Origin: Ophiura sarsii
Taxonomy: Eukaryota; Echinodermata; Ophiuroidea; Amphilepidida; Ophiuridae
Assembly (NCBI GenBank): GCA_035610835.1
Contig: CM069452.1
Coordinates: forward strand, 29,686,143 to 29,750,142
Direction: 5' to 3'
Length of the DNA: 64,000 bases
Shown: one piece after another, positions 21,635 to 32,498 of the stretch
Position numbering within the stretch: the first letter of the stretch is position 1
Layout: every line of letters begins with the position of its first letter
Notes under the pieces: model-generated
What the model saw: the letters and a program-made list of their open reading frames with translations, nothing else
What the model was told of the DNA's origin: nothing
The model's database searches: none
Made by a program: the position numbers and the translations under genes

Positions 21635-22715
21635 GCACAATTACCAACCTCCTTGACAGTAATCAGTGTGCCAGAGTAGATTTATGGATATCTTTGAAAT
21701 CACACTTTATTAAATGCAGATGTCACCCATAGATTATTAGAAATATTAGATGGTCAAGATGAGCTACTCAGAAATGTTTGCCATTGTATCTATGATTTAG
21801 CAGCGACCTTGTTTTAATGATTTCCCCAGAGGGACGGTGATATGGTTAAATGGAGAGGAACAGTCTTGTACATGATGTGTTATGTATTTGTCTTTTGTCT
21901 TCTTGAAGCTTGAAAGTGGAAAACTTACGCAAAGCAAAATATCTTAACCCCAAAAGGATTATGCCCCAAGTGACTGCCTCAGACATGATTTCCAACATTT
22001 TACGAGTATTATACAGAATACTCATAATTTGATGACATTTTGACTTTGGAGAGAAAAAGAAATATGACCACAGACAAGCATCATGTCGTTCAGTCAAACC
22101 CTGCCGGTATCTCCATCCTGCCCTTCACCAAGTATAAAGTAATACTTCTATGTGTATAACATTGGCAATCGGCTCTGCACAATTACCAACCTCCTTGACA
22201 GTAATCAGTGTGCCAGAGTAGATTTATGGATATCTTTGAAATCACACTTTATTAAATGCAGATGTCACCCATAGATTATTAGAAATATTAGATGGTCAAG
22301 ATGAGCTACTCAGAAATGTTTGCTATTGCATCTATGATTTAGCAGCGACCTTGTTTTAATGATTTCCCCAGAGGGACGGTTATATGGTTAAATGGAGAGG
22401 AACAGTCTTGTACATGATGTGTTATATGTATTTGTCTTTTGTCTTGAAAGTGGAACACTCACACAAAGCAAAATGTCTTAACCCCAAAAGGATTTTGCCC
22501 CAAGTGACTGCCTCAGACATGATTTCGAAAATTTTACGAGTATATACAGAATGCTCATAATTTAATGACATTTTGACTTTGGAGAGAAAAAGAAATATGA
22601 CCACATGCAAGCATCATGTCGTTCAGTCAAATCCTGCAGGTATCTCCATCCTGCCCTTCACCAAGTATAAAGTAATACTTCCTATGTGTATTACATTGGC
22701 AATCGGCTCTACACA
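21635..22715 (+). repeat. Tandem duplication of a 542 bp unit
   Basis: CACAATTACCAACCTCCTTG starts at 21636 and again at 22178. The two units (21635-22176 and 22177-22715) align throughout. Copy 2 has one unit, starting near 55422. The junction reads CGGCTCTGCACAATT, fusing the end word CGGCTCTACAC with the start word GTGCACAATT, which is consistent with a short-homology event. Confidence 0.9.
22463..22576 (-). pseudogene. Speculative short exon with hydrophobic segment (second tandem unit)
   Basis: On the minus strand, ATTTCTTTTTCTCTCCAAAG-like sequence precedes a frame starting KMSLNYEHSVYTRKIFEIMS, followed by a hydrophobic stretch (TWGKILLGLRHFAL) and a GTGAGT donor. The first tandem unit (21929-22043) has the same borders with GTAAGT but a 1 bp insertion that shifts the frame. 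The copy 2 version (55692-56836) is interrupted by the Helitron-like element. Divergence between versions is about 8 percent, with no sign of coding constraint. It may be a relic or chance. Confidence 0.2.
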
Positions 22716-22853
22716 TGTTCAAGGGCCAAAACACATCTATCAAAACCTTGTAAGTGCTCTTGCCCCTGAACATGTATAAATTAACACTTCCTATGAATAG
22801 CAGTTGGGCAGTTACTTTATGCACTTTATGCTTTATACATGCTGAAGGGCCGG
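22650..22853. repeat. Foldback repeat with CTGCCCTTCA ends (copy 1)
   Basis: The outer arms CTGCCCTTCACCAAGTATAA and TTTATACATGCTGAAGGGC are complementary. The inner arms ACATGTTCAAGGGCCAAAA and CTCTTGCCCCTGAACATG also pair. Homologues lie at 56910-57100 (copy 2) and, inverted, at 44467-44665 in the spacer, so it is a mobile or dispersed family. Confidence 0.65.
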
Positions 22854-23527
22854 AAAAACATGCAAGGTTAACAGCTTTATCAACAAGATTATGTTGTAAC
22901 ATTAACAATGTATGGGGACTCTTATTGAGCTCCACATCTGATCATGACAGGTTACTTTGCTATCTTGTACCCTTTAATCCAAATAAATAATCCGCACTCT
23001 TCCTATATATGGGTATTATCATCTGGATAAAGCATGGCCCAATTATGATTCATTAATTTACAGCTGCATGAATGCCTTAGATCCACATTGAGGCCTTAAC
23101 ATCTCTTTATCTAACCTCATTTTATAGTGACCTCTATTGAAAATAGATGATCAATCCTAAAGCATTTTGATAAGGCCGGTTCAACGCTCCATTTAAAGTT
23201 TGCAGATATAGCGCAGAGCTAAGTCAAATCTTTACCGCCAGTATGTAAATGGTTATAATAAATCTAAGCCAACTATTCCCAAACTCTCGCGAGGTGATCA
23301 AACCAAGTTTACTAAATACAGTTATATTTTTGATACAATTATCTTGGGCAAAAGACTCACACCGTTTTTGTATACAGTATTTCATAATGCTAACACATCA
23401 AAACTTTCTGATTATTTTCCCCCAGAAAACTCAACCATTATCATTGTTGCAAATGCAAGGACAGCATGGCCAAGGATTATATCTGTCAGTCGATATTGAA
23501 CTTTAGGGAGGTGATGGGGTAAATTAA

Positions 23528-23857
23528 AAACCTTTCTTATGGATTTGCTGCCAACTTGGCGGAGTACAGTAGCTTACAGTGCCCCCTTTCCGGGAATTTG
23601 TTGTTGTTGAATGGACAGTTCCCAAGTAAATTACATACTTCTAAATTATGTTTACTCAACGGTGACAGAAGACTGATGTAATAAGGCTTCACATTCATTT
23701 CAAATGTAGCGCATAACTGCAATCACAAATTATCAGCTCATGTTCAAAATGGATTCTCTAATGAATGATGAAATTACACGTAGCTGGCATAAATCTTTAG
23801 CATTTACTCTTGCGATTCTTTTGATAACCACCCACTCACAACTCAATACGATGTACT
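23528..23857. other. 330 bp block nearly identical between copies
   Basis: Against 57877-58207 I find one substitution (CTTGCGATTC versus CTTGTGATTC) and one extra C in a C run. On the minus strand there is GATTTGTGATTGCAG followed by 59 open codons starting LCATFEMNVKPYYIS, but the extra C shifts the frame in copy 2. It may be an exon plus flanking UTR, a conserved non-coding element, or a gene-conversion patch. Confidence 0.35.
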
Positions 23858-24152
23858 ACGAGGGCTTCATGTTGTGAATGCAGTTTCTTCATTATACCTA
23901 CTGAATTCGATAACTGTTAACTTACTGTTTACTAACTAAACTCAAAATCAAATCATCTTTTCTATATGACTACTGTCAATATGTGTAGGCCCCCTACTGT
24001 GCGGCAAAAGGGTTCAGTTACCGGTAAAATGAATTTTAAGGTATTGTAATTGATGGAATAAAGGCATGGAAAAACATAGAAAATAAAGATAATTTCCTTA
24101 AGTTTACTTCATAAAAAATAGCAATATTGTATCTTACCCACAAAGGTGTAAT

Positions 24153-24730
24153 ATGCACTTATCAATTGCATCCCCGGGCTCGGGGCATGGCGGGGACCAT
24201 GCGGGGACCGTACGCAACCGTACAAAAAAACGTTGCCTGGCTATATGCAGGGGCGTGTACCGTGGACTTACAAAATGTGCCCTCGCTAGCCGGGCGTGTA
24301 CCTGGGACGTAGCGGAGGCGCACATCATGTACGCTAGGGTACACACCCCCACCCCGGGCTGTAGCTGGGATGTACACATACATATAGCGGGGACGTACAC
24401 AAAATGTATACACCGAAACAGTAGCCGGGGTGTATACACTTTGTCCCGGCTATGGGGGAGGGGGGCTGGATTGTACACCGCCGTACACTTTGTCCCGGCT
24501 AAGGGGGACCGTTAGGCGATGTACACTTTGTCCCGGCCACGAGGGTCCCGGACTGTAGCGGGGACATACACAAAATGGTGCCCCGCCCTGCGGGAACCGT
24601 ACACGACTGTACACGGGATGTCACATCGTCAATTTGTACATCCCGGCTGTACCCGGGACGTCACATCGGCAATGCATCCCGGCCCTAATCCCCGTGTTTC
24701 CCGGGCTGGGGAAGCAATTGATAAATGCAT
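24153..24730. mobile_element. GC-rich foldback element with TTATCAATTGC ends (copy 1)
   Basis: ATGCACTTATCAATTGCATC at the left is matched by the complement of GAAGCAATTGATAAATGCAT at the right. The interior is strongly GC and CpG rich in an AT-rich setting and is full of GTACAC and CCCGG words. It includes three copies of TACACTTTGTCCCGGC (about 24428, 24484 and 24521) and two of GATGTCACATCG or GACGTCACATCG. It is present in both duplication copies, so it is older than the duplication. No coding function is supported although ORFs are open in several frames. Confidence 0.75.
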
Positions 24731-24843
24731 TATTTTGAAACACTCAAAAAGCTCCTTTTGTTGGAATTAAGAACTGAACTTTTTCTTTAATACACAACTG
24801 CACCCTTTTGCCGCAACAGTACACATGTATACTATGCATGGTG

Positions 24844-25194
24844 CCCGGGGGGGGTACTCGGATTTGGTTTGGTCGGGGGTGTGCCGCTGGAGATTCAAAA
24901 CCCATACCCATTTTTAGGGGTGATTTTGGAAAAATCGGTACCCATTTTTAGGGGTTTTGCTTCATTTTAGACCAAATTTTCGCAAATTTTCGCGAAAATA
25001 GACCTAATTTTCGCAAATTTTCGCGAAAATATACAAAAACTTCGCAAAAATAGACCCATTTGTAAAAAGTGACCCCATTATTAGGGATTTGCAGCACAAA
25101 ATCATACCTCATGTTTAGGGATTTCGTGCCCAAAAAGCTACCCATTAGAGCGGCACACCCCCGTATACCGTCTTAGGCGAGTACCCCCCCCGGG
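24844..25194. mobile_element. 351 bp MITE with 8 bp target duplication
   Basis: The ends CCCGGGGGGGGTACTCG and CGAGTACCCCCCCCGGG are perfect inverted repeats of 17 bp. They are flanked by GCATGGTG at 24836-24843 and 25195-25202. Copy 2 (about 59185) has a single GCATGGTG, the empty site. An 8 bp duplication fits hAT, P, Merlin or KDZ-type transposases. The interior contains two tandem TTTTCGCAAATTTTCGCG units and no ORF. Confidence 0.95.
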
Positions 25195-25202
25195 GCATGG
25201 TG

Positions 25203-26394
25203 CATATGGACCTGTGTACTTAACAGTGCAGTAAATTATTGACTTATGTAATTAATTGTCAAATCAATTAAATAGAAGTGTTTTAACACTTAAAAGTGAG
25301 TGATCAATCATGCCTGATTATACCCATAACATGTCATGTTCATAGACGAGCAAATGGACAAATGAATGAGCTTCATTTAACATGATTACATCTTAGATAA
25401 TCAGGCGCAGCCAAGTTCAAAGTTGAACCATATTAAATAAATAATGAAATCAGACAATATTGATTAGATACAATGATTACGCACCATGACACCCGCAGCT
25501 ATGTAGAGATAGATAGTATGAATTCACGCTAGCGAAAGTATTTACTTCCAAAACATCAACACATCTCATAATTACTGTATCTCTAACTGCAATTTGTTGA
25601 ATCAATTTATGTCGATGAAACACATAACTGTCTCATTATTCTGCACATTACATCACACACAGTTGTTTATACATTCAAAGTGGGTGGTGGGACTTGACTT
25701 TTAGTAATAACATGTCACTGTGATTAAAAGTGTTAAGTGGGTGTTCTACCAAACTGCATTACATTCATGATAAATCACCATGTTATGTTCAAAGCACACA
25801 CTTGATTAACTTGATGCTATAGCCAAGAGGATTGTTTGGATTGCAATTAATCTTTAAGCTTTAAACGCGAGATTTGTTGGTATACGAACACGAGGCTGCA
25901 TTACCACCACACACGTCTGTCTGAAATAATATAAAGTGACACTGAAGACAGTCAGCCCGCAGTCACGCATTGCGGCTTTAAATTGTCGTATGTGCTATTT
26001 GCGCCCATCCACATTTTTAAGCGTGACCCCACTATAAATGGGCTGTGAAAATCATCAATATTTTGCATTTTGTCATCGTTATAACAGGAACTAACTCGAC
26101 AACTCATGTTTTGGATGAATTTAATGCTGAGAAAAAAAGTGAAAATGTTCGTTTGCTTTAGGCAGAATTTTGTTTTTAATTGAGAATAAATACAAAACGT
26201 TACAAATTTGTATGTGTTCAGTATTAATGTTTCCGGCCATAAATTGGTCTTAAATATATTAAGACATGTTGGAGATAGCGAGATAGTAGTCACCATTTTT
26301 GAACAACTTGTGTTCTATTTTATGCAAATAAGTTCAACCCCACAAGTACATCATCCCCACCCCAACCGAAAAAAAGCTTCTACGATTTAATACC
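25203..26394. other. Copy 1 sequence without recognisable gene
   Basis: Collinear with copy 2 from 59191 to 60388. Only short ORFs are present, and they differ between the copies. Confidence 0.5.
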
Positions 26395-26406
26395 ATGCTA
26401 ACACTC
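26395..26406. repeat. Left 12 bp target-site duplication of LINE insertion
   Basis: ATGCTAACACTC occurs here and at 27398-27409. Copy 2 near 60384 has one copy (ATGCTAACATTC). Confidence 0.95.
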
Positions 26407-27216
26407 ACAAATGGTAAAATTATTCCCTTTGATGTTTGGACTAAACGTGGGGTTGCTAATAAATATTACATGAATTGGAGAAGCATTGTTGATGCTATTC
26501 CAGCTTCTTGGAAGCAAGATTTTAAAATTGGCTTTAAACGGGACCTTTGTAAAAAAAAAGGTTTCATATTGACGCACGAGAATAATGAGTCTCACATTGA
26601 CAATATGACATCCAAAATCATCTATCGTATTCTAGTCCAGAAAATTCAGGAACCTCCTACATCCCAGGTGAAATACAAAAATGAGCTTAATGTGTTTGAC
26701 AATGAATGGAGTAGTATTTACCTTATGCCGTTTAAAGCATGTCATGATGTTAGGACAAGAATTTTCCAATACAAGATTAATTTGAATTGCTTAATGACTA
26801 ATAGTAGATTATTTAAGATGAAAATTGTTGACAATGTGAATTGTACTTTATGCAGTAACTTCCCTGAGACTTTAAAGCATATTTTTTGGGATTGTGCTCA
26901 TGCCATTAACATCTGGGACGAATTTAAAATATGGTTTGATTTCAACATGAATTTTAATATTGTTCTTGATTACAAGAAAATACTGGTTGGCATTGGCAAA
27001 GGAGGAGACTGTAGTGCATTAATTAACTTATGCCTAATACTTATCAAAAAGGTTATCTATGATAGCAGATATCAAAATCGAATACCTTCAATTCTTGCAT
27101 TTAAGTATTTAATTAAGTTTCATTATAAACTTGAGAAACAGATCTCTACCAGCAACAACACAATGTATAAATTCATTGATAAATGGACAAAATTAGAAAA
27201 GTTTTGTGAGGAGTAA
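26407..27216 (+). pseudogene. L1/Tx1-like LINE ORF2 C-terminal fragment
   Basis: The frame is open from the insertion point to a TAA at 27214-27216. It carries RTRIFQYKINLNCLMTN followed by a zinc-knuckle-like zf-RVT motif, CTLC, then H, then C (Cys150, Cys153, His162 and Cys167, counted from the ATG at 26395), within CTLCSNFPETLKHIFWDC. This is the extreme C-terminus of L1/Tx1-type ORF2 proteins. The reverse transcriptase and endonuclease are lost by 5' truncation. The apparent ATG start (26395) lies in the target-site duplication, so it is host sequence, not the element's own start. The frame is undamaged, in line with a young insertion. Confidence 0.9.
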
Positions 27217-27397
27217 AAAAAAACAATTGTATATAAGCTTTATTTGTAAGCTTTATTTTATACTTATTGATGTGCTTATTCATATAACCCAGGTGTGTAT
27301 ACTGTATGTTGTTATCTTTCTATTACCGTATTGTAACTGTATGTGATTTGTTTTTATGTTTTTTTTGAGCGAAATAAAAACAGTAAAGAGAAAAAAA
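27217..27397 (+). mobile_element. 3' UTR and A-rich tail of the L1/Tx1-like LINE
   Basis: The ORF is followed by about 180 bp ending GCGAAATAAAAACAGTAAAG and then an A run that abuts the right target duplication. The whole element is 26407-27397, about 991 bp. Confidence 0.9.
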
Positions 27398-27409
27398 ATG
27401 CTAACACTC
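27398..27409. repeat. Right 12 bp target-site duplication of LINE insertion
   Basis: ATGCTAACACTC follows the A-rich tail directly, then TCAAAAGGGCACATA continues collinear with copy 2. Confidence 0.95.
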
Positions 27410-28650
27410 TCAAAAGGGCACATAGCCATCCTTCACAAGATACAAGGTTGATATTTTATACTAATCTATCCATGCATAACCGCATATACCCTCATAATTA
27501 TGATCATTGGTGATCAGTTTAGAAAGTACCACATACAATTTGGTGCCACTTTATATTATATTGTTCGCTTTAGGACATCTTTAATAATGCAAAATGCAAA
27601 TTAATCTTAATTGTTTCCTGTAAACAAGATGATTTCGCTGCAGATCTGCGTATTACTCATTTCTATTTTGAACAATTTTTGTAGAAACAAATAGTTGTGC
27701 CACCCACACAGATGATGCAAGAGCCAACTCTGACACTTATTACATATAGTCAATCATATGTTATGATTGCTCATTTTGTTGCAGTTGCTGCCATAGTGCA
27801 AATACAACTTCACACGTAATGGCTATAAAATCAAAATGGGAAGCATCATATCACCAAGTAGATCTTTTCTCCCTTTTGGAATAATGGGATTTTCACAATC
27901 AAGCTTTTCAAGGGATGCTATGAAATACTTTAGAAAACATTTAAGAGCGTCTGTATTTCTTTTTATTTTCTTCATATTTAGAACATTTTCTCTAAATCTC
28001 AACAAAATGTTGACAGGAAAGATGCACCTTATTATGATGTAATGCCTCACTTTAAAAATAGATATGTTCAACGTTCATTTCCCCATTGGAGAACCCTTCA
28101 ATGGAACAAACAACTCTGACACTGACCACATGGCCCATTAAACTGTATGAATTTGTCATAATTGCAGTTTCTGCCATTGCTTAAATGATTACCTCACACA
28201 GAATGCCTTCATTATATAGAAACATAGGACATCCGGACAATTACAATTGCATATATAAGAGATCACATGTTGTGTCTACAAAGTTGACAGCACACCCAGA
28301 CCTAGATGTTTAACGAATCGGTTAAACTTTGATTTCCCTATCTGATTGCTAAGTCTTACAAAAGTGGTTCTGGTTTATGTCATATGGTAAGATTGTCTTC
28401 ATTGTATAACACCTCCGAAGCTTTCTCTGACCTACATCGCAATGTAATGGATTAAACATACTGTTTAAAGTAATCATACTTCACCCATTCAGAGTATTAA
28501 TAGGCCTCATAGAGAAGTGATATAGGATAGGGTGAATGAGCAGTAGAGCCTCTTTACTTGCAATCAGAGACATATCCTGCAGCATTCAGGGAAATATACA
28601 ATTTTGAATTAGATTAAAACTTTCCATACAGAATCTAAAATCTGCTTGTC
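27410..28650. other. Copy 1 sequence without recognisable gene
   Basis: Collinear with 60398-61640. The ORFs near 27830-28070 are of opposite sense in the two copies and carry no motif. Confidence 0.5.
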
Positions 28651-28715
28651 AGGGTTGAGATCACACTTGGGACATAGCACTGTTTAATAGAAATCAAAAG
28701 TCTCCCCTTTCTTAT

Positions 28716-28759
<44 letters not shown>

Positions 28760-29345
28760 ATCAATCAATGTTGGGGGAATTGCCAAGGCTTCTGATAGTA
28801 TGACTCGGATCAACATTGCCTCCGGGGAGAGGGGCGTGTTTTTTCCGTAATTAGGGCAAAGTGTGCCAACCTTTTTTTCCTTGATTGTAGGAGTATGTAC
28901 AAGGAGCATCTCGTGCAGCAATCCAGGCCTGGGCAACCACTGGGTATTTCTTGGTATATGTTTAACAGATTATCAAATTAGGTTTATCTGTGGTTCCCAG
29001 CGCAGGAAGGAGCTCATCAAGTTAGAGTTAATTAATGTTAGAGTTAATTATGTAGAGATTTTAAGTTAGCTTTTCATAGCCGATGGTATTAAGAGAACAA
29101 GTTGTTTAATATATACCATACAGTCCACCAATAAATTTGAGCCACAATTTCTGCTAATTTCACACTGACTAAAACTTACTATAACATCAGTTTCTTAACT
29201 CCTTAATACAGGTATGTAGGAATAGAGCGCATCACTGATTGATTCAGTGGGGAAGGTGATAGGAAACGGCCTCTCTTTCACCAAAATAGGGTTCAATTTA
29301 TAAAATCTCATACATAATTAAATGAACCCTCTATCGGTAGCCACT
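28651..29345. other. Copy-1-specific 0.7 kb segment containing the poly-C tract
   Basis: Copy 2 passes from CTTGTCAGG (about 61635) to AAAATCTACCATGG (about 61708) across a different spacer of about 70 bp. No element ends or ORF of interest were recognised. Confidence 0.45.
28717..28759 (-). repeat. Poly-C tract (43 C; poly-G on minus strand)
   Basis: An uninterrupted run of 43 C, absent from copy 2. It would form G-quadruplexes on the minus strand. The true length may differ because such runs are hard to sequence. Confidence 0.95.
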
Positions 29346-29839
29346 TGCTGCAAAATCTACCATGGAAGTACTTCAATGAAGTAAAACAGGTTCTTTCAAT
29401 CCAGATATATGTTGAAGTTCAACCGAACCAATTTAGTAATGCATGTTCATTAACTAAATGAAACTAAATGATTCAATAAAACAAATCAAAATAGTTTATT
29501 TCACTGCAGAAATGGTTCAATTAAATGAGGTATTCATTTGTACAGTTGCTTCATTAACTAATGAAGCTCAACTAATCTTAATTAAAGAAGCAAAAGAGGT
29601 TCTTTCAACGCAGATCGCAGACTGATACTATCAAATGGTTCAAGTAATGAAATTCAACCAATTTTCAATGAACTAAGTGATTCTACAGCGTAAATGTATG
29701 GTAGACTTGATGGATGATTGGTGAATTGTTTATGTCCTACTTTTAACAGATAAATGTACTACTTTAAGACTTTTAAATTGGAAGCACCACAGGCCTTGCT
29801 TCTGATCATTGAACCATTTGGCCTATATTATCTATTCTC

Positions 29840-29936
29840 TATTGTAATGTAAGTTATTTTTTGTATCGCGCCTCGAGCACCCTTTTGGTGGATTATTGCG
29901 CATTATAAATCCACATTATTATTATTATTATTATTC
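29840..29936 (+). mobile_element. LINE 3' tail remnant (copy 1)
   Basis: TTTTGTATCGCGCC, then GGTGGATTATTGCGCATTATAAATCC and (ATT)n match the 3' end form of the LINE at 14208-14328. The same remnant sits at 62207-62288 in copy 2, so it predates the duplication. Confidence 0.7.
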
Positions 29937-31054
29937 TCTTTATGATTGAAGATATCGTATTGAAGGCTAGGGTTAATAAGTTGGAACAAAGTGCTATTGG
30001 GTTTTTGAAAGCCATATAAGCCTAGAAGAAAATATTTTCAATCCAATTGAAATATAAGAAATTTGATTACCTATACAAAATCCCAAACTTACAATTATAC
30101 GTATTCAATCATCTGTATTTTCAGAAGTACAAACAAAATGAGTCCGAATACAACATAGAGAAAAATATATGTTTACAGAAAGTATGTGTTGTATAAAACA
30201 TGCAAGGAATTTAGATTGTGTAAAATTATATAAACTATGATTTTTATTTGTTTTAAAATTAATACAACCCTCAAAATATGGGTAAAGAAATTATATGTGT
30301 TTACCTCATCACGGTCAGTCATACTTATCAAAGAACCCCATGGATTTCTAGAAATCAACCGCCATTGGGAACAATTTTCTGTCTTAAAAAATAGGTTAAC
30401 CGCCAAACCGTATCTTAAATGATAAGATGAGGTTAGATGTCCCGTGAGGGACAATGGCCATTAGTTTGTATACTACTTGAGATATTTGTCAGCTTGTTAT
30501 CCATTTGCTTTCATCCATAGGGGACTAAGACTGCCAGGCCACTGTTAAAAACTCGATTTCATGATAGCAAATGAATCAGTGATGATCTATTTGTAATGTG
30601 TATTATCAATCCCATTGCAAATAAAATAATGAATTGCACATCTTAGAAAATATTTGTATAAATTCGTAATCAGTAAAGGTGAATGGTTTGAAAAGATAAT
30701 CCAAAATGGAAGTCATTTGATTGAAGGGATTACCAAAGACTTTTAATCAAACACTTTAAATCAGTGAATGAAACTGAAAGATTTGTTATATACAATTAAC
30801 CTCACATTTTCTTGAGCAAAGGTGTTGTGCAAGTCTGAAATGATATCGCCATATTGTCATATGCCGTAGACAAGCACATCAGCCTGGATATTGAGAATTG
30901 CAGCAGTTAAAGAGTTAATACAGATATGGTTGTCACTGAAACGCATTCGTCTCATAAATAACACTATAAAGCATTATTGCTTTTCTTACTAATATCCTCT
31001 ATTTGAGCTCTGAGGAAAATCAATGTGATGGATCAGGTTAACATAAGGCATAAA
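29937..31054. other. Copy 1 sequence without recognisable gene
   Basis: Collinear with copy 2 from 62289 to 63415. The short ORFs near 30173-30454 recur in copy 2 but have no known motif. Confidence 0.5.
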
Positions 31055-31298
31055 TGTGATACAGCACATCAAAAACGGGGACTTTGCAACTGTGTGTTTT
31101 TAAGATATAGATAAAAAAACGGACAGAAAAATATAAAGAAAATTATAAGAATTTAGGAGTCACTTCTACTCGTAAAATATGAATGCCTTGATCAATTTTG
31201 TGTCCTTTTATAGATTTGAAAATGCTCTGAGAGCACACATAATAAACTTAAAATTGACTTCACCTGCAAAGTCCACCCTTTTGATGTGCTGTATCACA
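31055..31298. mobile_element. Short foldback element with TGTGATACAGCACATC ends
   Basis: TGTGATACAGCACATCAAAA at the left is matched by the complement of TTTTGATGTGCTGTATCACA at the right, continuing inward to GGGGACTTTGCA and TGCAAAGTCC. Copy 2 keeps only the left arm (about 63413), then jumps to sequence homologous to about 31622. This means copy 2 suffered a deletion. Confidence 0.65.
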
Positions 31299-32498
31299 AA
31301 CAGTTGATGCAATAATAAATCGTTTTGATAAACTCATAAAGTCATAGGGCCAGGGGAATGATCGAATGCCTTACAAAAATCAAAAACAAATTAACACAAA
31401 AGAAAAAGTGATTATTTCTGTTTTTGCTTAAATGTTGTGTAAATGTAGATGAGTAATAATATCCATATCCATATTTGTGACAGGTTTGAGTGTGCCATAT
31501 TAGTACATATTTTGACTAGTTTGAGTGCATCCCAACTTTAAATTACGTGCTCATATTTCAAGGTTTCCCCTATGTGTGCTAATCATCTTATCTATCACTT
31601 CCTTTTTTGGTTTCATTACCAATGTGAGTGCCCAAACCATGTCCATCTGAAATTCGTTGGGCGTCTTATTGTGTTGAAAAGGTTAAGGACCTTTTGAAAG
31701 CTTGGAAGACATCAAATATAGAACATCTACAGAACACATGGAGCTCCAAATATATAATACACACCAAACAAAAACTTTATTTGATACTGTCTATTTTGTT
31801 GCACTGCTCTTATGAAACATGGAATAGAATCTTAAGAAAGATAATGAGAACAATGTGATACTTGTGTGCTTTGTCACCATGTTCACAACCACCAAAAAGC
31901 AATGATTTATCAAGTTTTGGTCATGCTATCTTGGTTTAGCAAATGGCATAAGGTCACATTTTTTAACCTGGGCTATATTTGTATTACATGGGTCTATTTC
32001 ATGAAATATACCTCCTTTCAGTTTCAGTTGAATATATCAAAAGGTTAACATCTAAAGGGTATATATTTGGAAAGCATTTAATCTAAGGATTGTAAATATG
32101 ATAACTCGAAATCAAATATACAGGGTGAAAATATACATGGTGAGTTAAACATTATACAGGGTGTATAAAATTCTATACAAAATAATGATTTCATTTTTTT
32201 CTTCCATTGTCTAAAATATGCAGGACCTGTTAAAAGGCTAGGCATGTTTTTGATGTAATTTAGTAAATTATCCATCCAGCCATATGCAATATCAATTGGT
32301 CAGCTTATTCGGAAATATATATACAGGGATGTCAATATACAAAATGTTAAATACTGGAAAAAATAACTAAATTATACAAATACAAATTAGGACTTATTGC
32401 TTTTACATCAAAATCAGAGCCTTGATAACCCTTTTCCAAATTTCCTTCGATTAAAATTAAAATGTTGAAACCTAGACAAAAACGGATTTGTGACTATA

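Larger units (their letters stand above)
3150..32155 (+). repeat. Segmental duplication, copy 1
   Basis: From about 3150 this stretch aligns collinearly with 46668 onward: for example 3170 with 46684, 12244 with 47493, 16740 with 50870, 22650 with 56910, 24153 with 58484 and 32115 with 63965. Local divergence ranges from about 1 percent to about 7 percent by eye, with many small indels. Copy 1 is longer because of several mobile-element insertions that copy 2 lacks. The right boundary cannot be fixed because copy 2 runs off the window. Confidence 0.95.

Noticed and set aside
24127..24770. Several ORFs of 61-120 codons in the GC-rich element
   Set aside because: High GC lowers stop frequency in all frames. 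Copy 2 has different frame structure and indels, so there is no coding constraint.
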